Origin: Mactra quadrangularis
Taxonomy: Eukaryota > Mollusca > Bivalvia > Venerida > Mactridae
Direction: 5' to 3'
Assembly (NCBI GenBank): GCA_025267735.1
Contig: CM046297.1
Span: 13,142,515 to 13,206,514 of the forward strand
Length of the DNA stretch: 64,000 nt
This document shows positions 49,901 through 58,700 of the stretch, one piece after another; position 1 is the stretch's first letter; each line of letters begins with the position of its first letter. The notes under the pieces are model-generated. The model was given only the letters and a program-made list of their open reading frames with translations, was not told where the DNA came from and did not search any database. A program made the translations under genes and the position numbers.

Positions 49901-49973
49901 CTTTATACTTTCCAGCATAAATAGTCTGTGTAGAAATGTCCGGCAACTTCATCTCTGAGGTCGCAGTTGCCAT
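37807..49973 (-). CDS. EFHB: EFHB / CFAP21, EF-hand domain family member B (10 exons, 592 aa)
   Basis: Coding exons in transcript order are 49973-49878, 47035-46970, 46444-46114, 44359-44165, 43698-43569, 42963-42741, 41639-41456, 39554-39363, 38917-38736 and 37986-37807. All have GT-AG junctions and sum to 1779 nt in frame. The protein matches animal EFHB throughout: FYGKAKDPH, LVNPRPKSLFQQ, KAPLGTSHNQ, INPNKTYEEV, KFGIPTPHDNTG, VPPDHTFGILIKPDEYGAGD, QHLKKANYHHF, YGVPTIRTDLPAPRIRR and a C-terminal GYVSVESFRSILDE. EF-hand 1 loop is residues 346-357 (Asp at position 12) and EF-hand 2 loop residues 382-393 (canonical, Glu at 12). In vertebrates EFHB is a microtubule inner protein of ciliary doublets and has been linked to store-operated calcium entry. 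It is divergent from Rab5. The human protein has a longer N-terminus. Confidence 0.95.
38736..38917 (-). CDS. EFHB: EFHB exon 9 (residues 473-533)
   Basis: The acceptor is the TTTAAG ending at 38918, not the nearer GTAG, because only the former keeps frame and gives DYRRYGVPTIRTDLPAPRIR. It continues DDRKNYGDESDAYGLVNPSL and ends RSKEE at donor GTATAA. A long alternative-frame ORF here is spurious. Confidence 0.93.
39363..39554 (-). CDS. EFHB: EFHB exon 8 (residues 409-472)
   Basis: The acceptor is ATACAG and the donor GTTAGC. It encodes a low-conservation linker (RAASSRQGDRSLIKD...TPQSAESTPRR) and the conserved INAVIGPSGIS motif. Confidence 0.88.
39562..39940. repeat. 25-bp minisatellite, left block (~15 units)
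   Basis: Units of the type AAATTATCATTTTAATATCA + ATTAT repeat with one- to two-base variants in EFHB intron 7. The array is cut at 39940 by a LINE and resumes at 40860. Confidence 0.9.
39941..40859 (-). mobile_element. 5'-truncated LINE inserted in the minisatellite
   Basis: On the minus strand the frame starts near 40856 with YVSRFVKIVKYWFKLL, meets one in-frame TGA just before 40736, and continues NWVSNIKKLL to the stop at 40164. It includes KVLTKIRISSHSLQIHAGRY and CKFCSLNNVEDEYHFILVCP, the CCHC-like C-terminus of L2/CR1-like LINEs. The 3' end carries a (TTCTG)n-type tail at 39941. TAATATCA flanks both sides (39933-39940 and 40860-40867). Confidence 0.85.
40860..41037. repeat. 25-bp minisatellite, right block (~7 units)
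   Basis: The same 25-bp unit as the left block, but most units here read CATCAACTATAAATTATCAT, a variant rare in the left block. The two blocks have therefore homogenised separately or the array was already polarised before the LINE landed. Confidence 0.88.
41298..41397 (+). repeat. 50-bp perfect tandem duplication
   Basis: CTTATAACTGACTGTACAGT...GTATTGTGGGATT occurs twice at a 50-bp offset (41301 and 41351) without visible differences, in EFHB intron 7. A recent duplication or slippage. Confidence 0.85.
41456..41639 (-). CDS. EFHB: EFHB exon 7 (residues 348-408), EF-hands
   Basis: The acceptor is TTGTAG and the donor GTGAGT. It completes EF-hand 1 (DGKGKIDINDLREAC) and holds all of EF-hand 2 (DYCDVDRDGKINYLEFANFL), then NWKDKMPSG. 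EF-hand 2 has the full DxDxDG...E set for calcium binding. Confidence 0.96.
42741..42963 (-). CDS. EFHB: EFHB exon 6 (residues 273-347)
   Basis: The acceptor is TTTCAG and the donor GTAAAT. It encodes IKDTLRVPPDHTFGILIKPD, then LRGRERQRGVIAAIRQHLKK, and ends AFRHYDK, the start of the first EF-hand loop. It is highly conserved. Confidence 0.96.
43569..43698 (-). CDS. EFHB: EFHB exon 5 (residues 230-272)
   Basis: The acceptor is TTACAG and the donor GTACGT after codon-position 2. It encodes LHVKKTMKWLHEAEQERATK, then VDEFRERNQEQLGQVHD. The FRE(R/K)-Q-Q-G-VHDP motif is conserved. Confidence 0.94.
44165..44359 (-). CDS. EFHB: EFHB exon 4 (residues 165-229)
   Basis: The acceptor is TTTCAG and the donor GTTAGT. 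It encodes GGLINPNKTYEEVEKENEVG, then HELYRRSHLDFNVGEQ and NKFGIPTPHDNTG, all family signatures. Confidence 0.95.
44523..45800. mobile_element. Pogo/Tc1-mariner-like non-autonomous element
   Basis: The 1278-bp element in EFHB intron 3 has termini CAGTCAATTCGCGTTCGCTC and the complement with one mismatch (19 of 20). TA flanks both ends (44521-44522 and 45801-45802). Subterminal GTTCGCTCGAG and GTTAACTCGAG motifs repeat at both ends. CAGT-type TIRs with a TA duplication fit pogo/Tigger relatives. No transposase is recognised. A second element is nested at 45366-45653. Confidence 0.85.
45366..45653. mobile_element. 288-bp TIR element nested in the pogo-like element
   Basis: ATTCGGAACAACCTCGGCGA... 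at the left is mirrored at the right over 29 bp with one mismatch and weaker pairing further in. It is flanked by an 11-bp direct repeat, GAGACGACGCC (45355-45365 and 45654-45664). A 9-11 bp duplication suggests a MULE-type element. The ORF crossing its right half is not credible. Confidence 0.75.
45858..45955 (+). repeat. Fragment of foldback family E left part
   Basis: GATGTGTAAAACACATAAACAC followed by GGTTTTAATAGGCTCCTGATG and ATACTCATTAAT matches 18320-18405 in the same order. It lies in EFHB intron 3. Confidence 0.55.
46114..46444 (-). CDS. EFHB: EFHB exon 3 (residues 55-164)
   Basis: The acceptor is CTTAG and the donor GTACAA. It is the largest exon: PPSPDVIRRFRSTVRPDAGE, FYGKAKDPHMIWAKDMNHGI, LVNPRPKSLFQQRKLDRKES, HQKAPLGTSHNQD and LPKGLDKYQFTFGLP. 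The order matches EFHB orthologues. Confidence 0.95.
46604..46672. repeat. ~70-bp hairpin element, family C (copy 1)
   Basis: GGTTTAGTGCAAAACGATCC and TAACTCA are mirrored by TGAGTTACGTCCGTTTTCTGC and TAAACCC around a short loop, forming a long hairpin in EFHB intron 2. Relatives are at 62791-62856 and 63895-63962. Confidence 0.75.
46970..47035 (-). CDS. EFHB: EFHB exon 2 (residues 33-54)
   Basis: A 66-bp exon with acceptor TTACAG and donor GTAAAT. It encodes AGKLTATGDKVETCVRPPPD plus GR. AGK...G-K---C-R-PP is a conserved N-terminal motif. Confidence 0.9.
47336..48913. mobile_element. Non-autonomous hAT-like element 2
   Basis: The 1578-bp element in EFHB intron 1 begins TAGAGGTGAAACGATT and ends AATCGTTTCACCTCTA, flanked by a perfect 8-bp duplication, GAATACGG (47328-47335 and 48914-48921). 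Subterminal runs of GATTCG/GGTTCG mirror each other at both ends. It contains an 18-G homopolymer (47822-47839) and the GCGTGGGTCGCGAAAAT phrase shared with hAT-like element 1. No transposase is readable. Confidence 0.88.
49006..49613. mobile_element. 608-bp TA-flanked MITE
   Basis: GACTCGAACCCCATTGTATC + GATCTA is mirrored by TAGATCGATACAATGGGGTT + CCAGGC with two mismatches. TA flanks (49004-49005 and 49614-49615). It lies in EFHB intron 1, just downstream of the first coding exon. Confidence 0.75.
49722..49775 (+). repeat. 5S-rRNA-like fragment
   Basis: TTGGATGGGTGACC matches the core of the internal control region of animal 5S genes, with weak similarity on both sides (TTAGGTCAA before; AAGGTGC after). 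It is too short and diverged for a gene; a 5S-derived SINE remnant or chance is possible. Confidence 0.3.
49878..49973 (-). CDS. EFHB: EFHB exon 1 (residues 1-32)
   Basis: ATG at 49973 is preceded by TTTAAAG, and the donor GTATGT follows codon 32. It encodes MATATSEMKLPDISTQTIYA and GKYKDWSPNIRP. The start is the first ATG in frame and the exon joins phase 0 to exon 2. The N-terminus is shorter than in vertebrates. Confidence 0.85.
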
Positions 49974-50159
49974 CTTTAAATCGATGATATTAACTAGATC
50001 AAAGGGAAAATAACGCCAAGTTAAGCTTCTTTGAAAGAAATAAAGTCAAATGAAGCGTATCCAAACAATTCACACTAATCAGCTAAGCTCATTTAACGAA
50101 AAGAGCATCTCCCAGCTCCTATTGAATACACACAACCAAGTGTTGAAATTATTGTTGAC

Positions 50160-50173
50160 ACTTCCCTGGAAAC
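50160..50173. promoter_or_regulatory. Candidate RFX X-box upstream of EFHB
   Basis: ACTTCCCTGGAAAC fits the X-box pattern RYYNYY-N2-RRNRAC exactly and lies 187 bp upstream of the EFHB start codon. RFX factors drive ciliary genes through such sites in animals, and EFHB is a ciliary protein. Functional use is inferred. Confidence 0.45.
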
Positions 50174-50194
50174 GGAGGAAACCAGTCAATGTGT

Positions 50195-50202
50195 ACTTCC
50201 GG
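50195..50202 (+). promoter_or_regulatory. ETS-type motif in the EFHB promoter region
   Basis: ACTTCCGG lies about 220 bp upstream of the EFHB ATG, near the candidate X-box. There is no TATA box at a suitable place. Confidence 0.35.
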
Positions 50203-50390
50203 TAGACTGGTTGCTCTCTGAGATACACTAAAATCTCGTAGGTTCGTATAAGTACCGGGTTTCGGAAAACAGCGTTTATCATAGTCCAATACGTCACGAT
50301 GATCTGTCCTGACAAACGCTCATTAACGAATACAGCTCACGGGACTTGTTTTGCGGTAGCACAGGGGTACTTATAAAGTCTTATACACAA

Positions 50391-50442
50391 AATCAGAGAC
50401 ATAGATATCTATATATGTCTCTGACCAAATCAAACATTGGTC
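50391..50442. repeat. Palindromic repeat S (copy 2)
   Basis: CAGAGACATAGATA is mirrored by TATATATGTCTCTG, forming a hairpin. The same repeat with more divergence is at 19915-19972. Confidence 0.55.
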
Positions 50443-50478
50443 AATTCCACGGTTCCTGCAAGATTTTTTCTGTAATAT

Positions 50479-50560
50479 ACTTAACGAAACTTCTAAGTAC
50501 TCCGATTTCAATATTGTAGGGAATGTTTATTTTTCAACATTTATATCCGATCGATAATGG
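50479..50560. repeat. Left arm of a long inverted repeat
   Basis: ACTTAACGAAACTTCTAAGT + ACTCCGATTTCAA and TTATTTTTCAACAT + TATATCCGATC are mirrored at 52868-52960. The two arms enclose about 2.3 kb containing another element (50992-52867). Confidence 0.65.
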
Positions 50561-50991
50561 AAATGTGTATAGGTAGATACTGACCTTTGCTTGCATGCAT
50601 GTTTTCATGATACTTTATCGATGCGAAACCGTTTAAAGTGTCGTACATGCGTTGATGTATGAAGGTTTCTAATTGCCTTGATTCACCAGAAAATTATCAA
50701 TTAGAAATCTTACAATGCAGGTGACGCACCGCCTAGCAAAATACCCATCAATTAGACAATTTCTCTTTCTTGAAGCGACATTCGAACCGTTTCTTGATTT
50801 TTCGTTACGCATATCAACACACTAATGAGTTTCATCAAAACTGACCACGTGGAATTTTTGCACGAGAAGCACGTGCCGATTTCCGCTTTTCAGCTCATGC
50901 ACGATAAAACCAATTTTGCATCAATTCAGAAGCATAAAACCTTGCAAGCAGATGACAATATATAGTGCTATACACATTGCCATTAAAGATC

Positions 50992-52867
50992 CAGGGCCGG
51001 ATCCAGAAGGGTCGTAAGTGGGGGGGCACAGGGGGTGGGTCCGGGAGGGGTACCCCCTCCCGAAGGCATAGAAATTTTTGAGTTTTTCACATGTCAAAGG
51101 TGCAAATCTGAGCACTTTAAAATGCTCTTTTAAACAAATTGAATGAAGCTAAAACTAGGTTTATTATCATTTTTTTTCAGTAGAAAAGTGATGCAATGCG
51201 TAACAATTCAGATTCATGTGATTGATTAGCTTTTTCATAAGTTAAGAAAATGCATTTATAAAATGTGAGTGAGATCACTGGGCCTGACACAGAGGAGTCG
51301 TTATAGGGGAGTACGGTTGGGGTGGGTACGGGAGGGGTATCCCCTCCCGAAGATGTGGCAAAATTTTGAATTTTTGCATGTCAAAGGTGTAAATCTGAGC
51401 ACTTTTGATCACACTTTAAAAGGATAAAATGAAGCTAAAATTTGGTAAATTATCATTACATTTTAAGCACTTTTGGGCACTACCTAGGAAATATTGAGCG
51501 CTATAATTTACGTATCCTTCATGCATGTGCCCGTTTTGTTCGTTTAGATTTAATTTGTTGGCTTATTAAATCCCATTCTTGTACCCCGAAGTTTTCAAGG
51601 AACGAGAATGGATAAAATCCTGATTTACAAAAAAATCAGCAATTTCATCATGTAAATGCCGAGAATTTATAAAAAAATACACTTGGTAACTTGTATAAAA
51701 TCAACAAATGCAATGAGAAAATTCTCCGATTTAACATCCAAAAAAGCCGGTTTATGATAAGTTTTTTTTAAATAAGAGGCTTAGTTTATTGTGTTGAAAT
51801 TCAGCGTTGTTGTGAGTTTTTCGGACGTTTCAGTGGATTTACAAGAATGGTTGTTGGGACGATCCAAAACATGAAATCCTTCGATGAATCAAATTTTTCG
51901 ATTCCTTTGGAAAAATCATTAAGAATACAAGTATTTTAAACACGTAAAATTACATAAAATACAAGCCTATTAATGTATGATTGGATGAAAAAAATGTTTA
52001 ACCACTGATTAATTTTTGTCTTCTTTTTCGTTAGAAAACTTGTTTTAGGGTAGGTCACTCTTGAAAAGTAACTTGAAAGTTTAATTCATTTACCTACATT
52101 CCTAAAAACAACAACAACAACATAAAACGCTCGCTTTTCCGGATTTTAAATAACTTTTAATTTACTCTTTTTAATGACAAACATTCAGCTATACTCGGCT
52201 TTTCTCAGTCTATTACTTGATATGAAAAACGCCGATGTCCTCCATAAATACTTAATTTATGTTAAGGCTCGGTCACTTTTTAAAAGTTATTCGGAATTTT
52301 AATACCATAAAAATCATCAAACGATCGTGCATGTTTTCGAAATTAACTAAGTTCGAGTGTCATAGTAGTGACGTATTAAATGCACTTGACTAGCTGTCCT
52401 CGTCTTTTCTCTGTCTAACTTGCTATGAAAACGCCGATGATATCCACTAGTAAATAAGATTAGAGAGTGCACAATAACCAAATTTAGGCCTCGTAAGCTA
52501 GTTACCATGGTAATTTCACTGGTGACGGTCTTAAATATACTGTTGAGGTATGTGTAATATTGACAATAAACAATTGGTATCTATGTGTCTGTATAGATCG
52601 AGGGACCATACACTTGCACGATCAATGATTAGAACGCTTGATAAGGCCCGATCTGGGTACCCTGAGATGCTTGAATGTATCAATTTAGATTATTATCTTT
52701 TTCAATAGCTCGGATGGATGATTGCATATTAAAATTAATCTAAAAGTCGAGTTGATATTGCTTTGATGGTGCCGATTTTGTGCCCTTTTCTTTGTATGAG
52801 AGTCAATATCTGTGGGGCCAGGTGGGGGGGCACGTGCCCCCTGTGCCCCCCGGTAAATCCGGGCCTG
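50992..52867. mobile_element. 1.9-kb CAGGGCCGGAT-terminal element between EFHB and Rab5
   Basis: The left end CAGGGCCGGATCC and right end AATCCGGGCCTG are near-mirror images. AGATC is present on both sides (50987-50991 and 52868-52872), a possible 5-bp duplication. Near both ends are G-rich GGGGGGGCACAGGGGG / complementary segments. A phrase from GGGAGGGGTA(C/T)CCCCTCCCGA to AATCTGAGCAC occurs twice (51045-51115 and 51326-51402). No ORF is recognised. Confidence 0.65.
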
Positions 52868-52960
52868 AGATCGGACATATATGTTGAAAAATAAAAATTT
52901 CCAACCACAAATTTGAAATCGGAGTACTTATATAGAAGTTTCGATAAGTGTATATTTAAA
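52868..52960. repeat. Right arm of the long inverted repeat
   Basis: Its complement matches 50479-50560 with small insertions. It directly abuts the 1.9-kb element. Confidence 0.65.
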
Positions 52961-53270
52961 GTTATATTATTGAAAAGACTAAGCGGAAATTAAGTCGCTG
53001 ATGGAGCCAACAGGGGACAATCTCCTGTAAAGTCTTTAAAGTTCTAGTATAAACTTTAATATTTTTTAAAGGGTGGGCCCTTTGTATAATAATAATATCA
53101 ATTATAATATGACCCTATGCATAAACATGTTTACTCATGATAAATAAGAAGTGGAACTTTCAGCTGAAATAGTACGGTATTTAATTTGTCCCAAGTTTCT
53201 AATACATATGAATTTATGATTTATCATTTATATGATTATAATATTGTTATCATAGTTAATCATCAGAGCG

Positions 53271-53305
53271 ACCAAGGAGCCTATACTTCATATAGGGTCC
53301 TTGGT
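53271..53305. repeat. Short stable hairpin
   Basis: ACCAAGGAGCCTATA pairs with TATAGGGTCCTTGGT in 14 of 15 positions around a 5-nt loop, in the EFHB-Rab5 intergenic region. No transcript or small-RNA role can be claimed. Confidence 0.5.
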
Positions 53306-54019
53306 TACAGCGGAACTAGGGGACTTAGCCCCGAATAATTTTGATTGCACGTGATTAAAGTTGTTAACATCATAAAAATGGATATTTTTTTTATAACAAA
53401 AGATAATATCAAATTTTATATAGCTAGGTATTTATATGTTGTAGTCAAAAGTAAGCTATCAGAATCTATATGATGTTTGTAACAAACGCTATTTTCTTTA
53501 CTATCTATAAAATTTATATTTTTTTCGCCCTTCATAGTTCATAGTTCTTTCCACCGGATATGATCAATTGACATAAACTTATACACAATTAATTAACGTG
53601 TCATTGATAGTAATATCTGCTAGTCATTGTTGTAAAATAACTTCATTGTGATTAATAGTTGGATTGCTGATCGTTATCAACGCAGGACCAATTCTACAAG
53701 GACCCTTGCAAGCATGGGGTTGATTACCACCGTCAAACACGTCGGTATGTCATCTTCATTGTTTAGTCGCTGTTCGCCCCACATCAAAATGTTGAAGTGA
53801 CGTCACTAATGAGGGGCTTTCATAATCAAGACAAGGCAATCGTACGAGAACCGTATTTATCCGAGACGAAAAAATCAACAGTTCAATTTAAAAACTATTG
53901 AAAAATAAAATTCATGGTCATTTGTTACATTAAACATAACTTTCATGCTTTAAAAAAGCACAAATAAAGAAGAAAAAGTAGTTCGAATTTGGGACTATTT
54001 TTTGTGCGCTCTCATTTCC

Positions 54020-54150
54020 GGGATAGACTTAAAGAAGTTGTGAAGAAGAGGGTGGTTCTACGCATCCAACTGTCAATTTAACAATATATACGAAGTATTG
54101 GACATTTCGCTCTTAACCGAGACTTAATATCGTTTCTTTATTGAAGGAAG
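54020..54150 (+). other. RAB5: Probable 5'UTR exon of Rab5
   Basis: TTGAAGGAAG|GTGAGATA is a strong donor at 54151. An ETS-like CATTTCCGGGAT lies at about 54014. The next acceptor, TTTTGCAG, is at 55487, upstream of the Rab5 ATG. The left boundary is estimated. Other donors upstream cannot be ruled out. Confidence 0.45.
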
Positions 54151-54812
54151 GTGAGATAAATGTGGATTCATCTCCGATTATAGCTTTCATCGTGTAAAAA
54201 TTCGGCCTAGTTTCAAAATCAATAACCGAGTAAAATGGCTGTCAGTATCGTGAAAATTTCGTAAACAGAAATTCATTCGGATTGATTGTTTATGTATGAC
54301 TTCTTTATTTAGCTTTGTAGCATCTGGACAGTTTGGTGTAGTCTTTATTTACTAAACGACCATGATTTGGTTTCAAACGACATACTGGTGGAGGAATATT
54401 AATGTCGTGTAGAGTTTGACAGTTGTCAGTACAGGTCTGAATGAGTCATAAAAACATGACCAAAATATCAGATTTAATGTGTCTTAGATTTGACCTCTGA
54501 CACAAATGTTCTGTTTAGATTCTTCAGAAATTGTAACCTGTTGATTATGTTTGTTTACTAAGCTATGTTCATGCAATTACTCTGGTTTTTTTACAAACAT
54601 AATGTTGATTGTTGAATTGTTAAGATGAAAAATGAAATGATAATTACTTCAGGTGACCCATTATACAGGTGTCACTGGTCTGTTTTTTGTTGACATATAT
54701 TGTAGGTAATTTTATGCCCTTCAGTTGTGAATGCTCAGTTTTTATGCTGCAACTAAATAGTAGTGTTGGGGCGAAATTCTTAATGCGTCCTGATATTAGC
54801 AGGACAACAGTG

Positions 54813-54892
54813 TAGTCTACGAAATTAAAGGGTGTCCAGTTGCCCGGGACAACTACTGTTTAGTTAGTGCAACCAAAATGGTGTTGTAAATC
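54813..54892 (+). repeat. Dispersed repeat Q (copy 2)
   Basis: GTCTACGAAATTAAAGGGTG, TCCAGTTGCCC and GTGCAACCAAA occur in the same order as at 35736-35840. It lies in the presumed first intron of Rab5. Confidence 0.55.
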
Positions 54893-55556
54893 TAGCAATG
54901 CATTAAATTAAGATTTCCTAATTCTCATTTTGGTGAAGTGGCAGCGAATTCAAGTGATGATCTGGGTTCCTTTTGTCAGGTTTGTTGAAAGGTTAAGCGA
55001 GAACTAGTAAAAAACTTGAATGCCGGTTAGGTTTGGTGAATTACCAATTGAAGTAAAGATAATCACATGATATATCTCTAAGAATGTATTCATGACATGG
55101 CAATGTCAGTTCAACTTTGTTGATGTGGCATTCTGTACTGTATTTTTTGTGTTTAAAGTCATATTCTATCTATATTGTGACATATTCATGTCAGCCACTG
55201 AATACTGTTCACAAATTGCATTCTTGCATGAACTTTGGAATAATCAATACTCTTCTGTTTTATTGATTTAATAAGGCTACAATTGAGAAATTTCAGGAAA
55301 GCATTTGGTTGAGAAGCCCTGTGTTATTAAGATCCCTTTCCCAAGTACTGAATCTATGTTTATTAGGCGAGTGTACAACTTGTTTAGCCTTTGTTGTATA
55401 AAGACTATGTAATACTTATAAGACAATTTGATACTAAATACTAGTATTAAACTGAATGTCATTATGGCATTATTTTTTCTTTTGCAGGTCTATACTTCTA
55501 ATTTGTGTTTGTTTGTGTATTCTACGAAGTGGCTATAAAGATTGTTTGATAGTAAA

Positions 55557-55719
55557 ATGTCACAGCGAGGGGGAGCACAAAGGCCCAATGGGGCTGCACA
55601 GGGAAAGATCTGCCAATTTAAACTTGTTTTGTTAGGTGAATCCGCTGTTGGAAAATCAAGTCTTGTTCTACGTTTTGTGAAAGGACAGTTTCATGAATAC
55701 CAAGAAAGTACAATTGGAG
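55557..55719 (+). CDS. RAB5: Rab5 exon 1 coding part (residues 1-54, P-loop)
   Basis: The exon begins at the acceptor 55488 with about 70 bp of 5'UTR, and ATG is at 55557. It encodes [40 protein letters not shown] and [14 protein letters not shown]. The donor is GTATGT in phase 1. An upstream in-frame ATG (55542) begins MFDSK and is not conserved; the MSQRG start fits Rab5 length better. Confidence 0.95.
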
Positions 55720-58700
55720 GTATGTTTTGTTAATTTCAAGATATAAAAATAAGATTATCTTGGAGAGAATAGTGTTGCAGTGTTGGTAAAAATACCGAAG
55801 TGAGCTGGATGTGCATATGGTTTAGTTTGCCCCCAGGTATCCGTAATTTGATATCACTTAGCCTACATTTTTCCTTTGGTGTAAGAAGGGTTCCAGGGCA
55901 CAAAGCACTAGCTAGTGATATGCTTAGGAAACTCGCCCATAATATGAATTGTAAATAAGTCATACTTTTCTGAGAATATTTGCTTAAACAATTTTCCTTG
56001 TAATAGTAAGAGAGTCATCATCATCCACTTAGTGACCTAGTTAGCAGTTTTTAATTTGAAATGCTGAAAAATCATTGTACAAAGTCTGAGTTACTTAAAA
56101 ATATCATTGCCTGGCTTTGTTGTCAAGATGTTGGGATCATGGTTCACTTTTTATTACCTTGGTCATCTATAAATTTCATGTCCATGAATTAACATACAGT
56201 TTTTGCACTCTTATTAAACCAATCTGACCATCAAAAGGGAAGTTATATTAGGTAATAAAATAGTGTGGAAAAAATCTGAAAGTTGATGTATAATCCTTTG
56301 TGGGATGCTGGCAGCAGATGACGAATAAATCAGGATTTGATTTGGATTGAGTGAGCATTTTGCTATTATGTGTAGCTTGTGAAATTGAGCTGAGACAAAA
56401 ATGCAATTTACATGTTTGCATACATTAAATTAGTTATAAGTAATGTAATGACTGAAGCAAGTAAAGTATAGATCTGTCTCAGAACAATTTGAACTAACTA
56501 TAAATGAAAAAATTGTTGAAGGCTGCAAGAAATAAGAAACTAATAAACTATGTCAGCTCATGTGATTTTGTCATCCAAACATCAACTGATTCAATAGTTG
56601 AAGCATAAAAGTTTTGATCCTCGGTTACAATTTTTAGCATGTTTAGATAACAATTGTGGATCATTTATCGTAGCAAAAGCTTTCAATTCTCATATATATA
56701 GACTTGTGGCTGGGGGTGTCTAATCTATTAAATATATCAGTTAAAATTTATGAATATTGATTTTAAGTTGCGAGACCTTATATCATTGTTGAGATATAAA
56801 ATGGACTTCACAGAGTGACTGAACATTTATCTAGAAATATAATGGTATTATAAGCAGGAAGATGCTGAAAGAAAATCAATAGTTGTTACTTTGTTTTAAC
56901 AATGTGACATTATAGTTAGACTTAATGATGTAGTATCTATAAGATGGGTATAAAATATAAGTTTATAGAAAATGGAGAGGTTTTATTGTCAGTTCAAGTA
57001 GATAGTTTTTTATTAATAAAAACATTGTTCTGATTCAGTGATGTATAGTTCAATTATAGATTTATTGATTTGAAACTCAAATTGCCATGTTCTTTTGGCT
57101 GACAGAGTTTTAAGTATCAGCCAAAGAACTGAGTTAGTACTGGATATCTCCAAGCTGTTAAAAAAACATACATTTGAATTTCGACTATGATTTTTTTGAT
57201 AGCTTAATTACACAAAATAGGAAGTACATGTTCATTGTGTGAAATTCAGATTTCAGGATGTTACGGCAAGTATGCCAACTTTACTGATAGTTAATAAGTT
57301 ATGGTGTATTTATGTAAGGATTTTCTTTGGAAACTTTAACTGCTATTTAAAATTTTGTTAACTAGATCATTTCAAATACATTATTTACAAATCTTTGTTA
57401 AGGTTATTTATTATACAACTGCTTGATACCAGTGTCATAGGATATGTAAATGATAACATATTCTACATAGATCTCATACATTATAAAAACATACATGTGT
57501 ATAAGTTCTTACATCCTGTTTATACATTATCTTGGTCACATTCTATATCTATGTTCTTATTGTCAGTTATTGTTCTTGATCAATTCAACTTTTATTGAAT
57601 TCCTCCTAGGACTACAACTTTTCTTTAAACCTGAAGGTGTCCATCCAAAAAAATAGGGACCAAACAGAGGTGACTGGAATTCTGTAGAGATAGTTGAACA
57701 CAGTTACAAAAAGTATACATTTTTACATTAATATTTAAAGCTTATTGTTTGCCTGTGCAATAAACAAAAGCAGTTAAGAAGATTCATTTGCAGTCTTTGC
57801 CTTAACTTTTCTCAAGTCCTTACCTGATTGGTTATGTTAATTATAAAAGGGCCAAAATTATCAACTCGCTCAAAAATGATAGTAAAATAAGTAATTTTCA
57901 CTCTCCAGAATGAATGTTCACTTGTGGTCTAGTGGGTTAAGGTGAGGACAACATTCCTATTGATTTCTAATATAATGATATTTATAAAGGTCATACATAA
58001 ATATGTATTTAAAAGGTCAGTATGTGTGCTTTTTACATTTCATGTAAAACTGACATGTAAGTTTATCTACTGCTAGAGTTGGACAGTTTTGCGATAAAAA
58101 CATGGTAAAAACGGAAAAAATGGCAAGGAAAAAATAGGATGGCAAAAACTGACAAAAACTAAATAAAAGTTAATGTTTTCAGAAAGCTGATAATGTCAAG
58201 TTCTGTATGAATTTCATAAGTTGTCAGTTTTATCTAGATTGAATTGTTATATCAGTTAGATTAGATTCAATTATGGAGAAAGGACCATTTTTAACCCAGT
58301 ACCCCTTTGGTAAAACGATTTCATACCTTCCATTTAAATTTAGCAAACTATTTTCCTATACCAAGATTGACTTATTGAGACAAAAAGTTCAACTTTTAGC
58401 AAGTAATAAATCAACATTTCTGTGTAAATAAACTAAATATAGTTTTATAGCCTTGAAGTTTATCATAACATGACTGAAGTTTACTTTAAAAAGCTACCTT
58501 AGTTTTTAACATAAATTTTAATCTTGTGTGTATTTAAGTAATAACTATAAATTGGAAAAAAAATATAACAGGTATGTTTCTGGGTTGGGTATTCTCAAAC
58601 TCTTTTAATAATTCTGCCATGAATATTATGAGGTTTACGAAAAAAATCTGTTGTAAGACCTTTGATAATACAAGCCCCTGACTTGCAACGAGGCCACTGA

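Noticed and set aside
55542..55556. Upstream in-frame ATG of Rab5 (MFDSK...)
   Set aside because: It would add five non-conserved residues; MSQRG at 55557 gives the usual Rab5 length.
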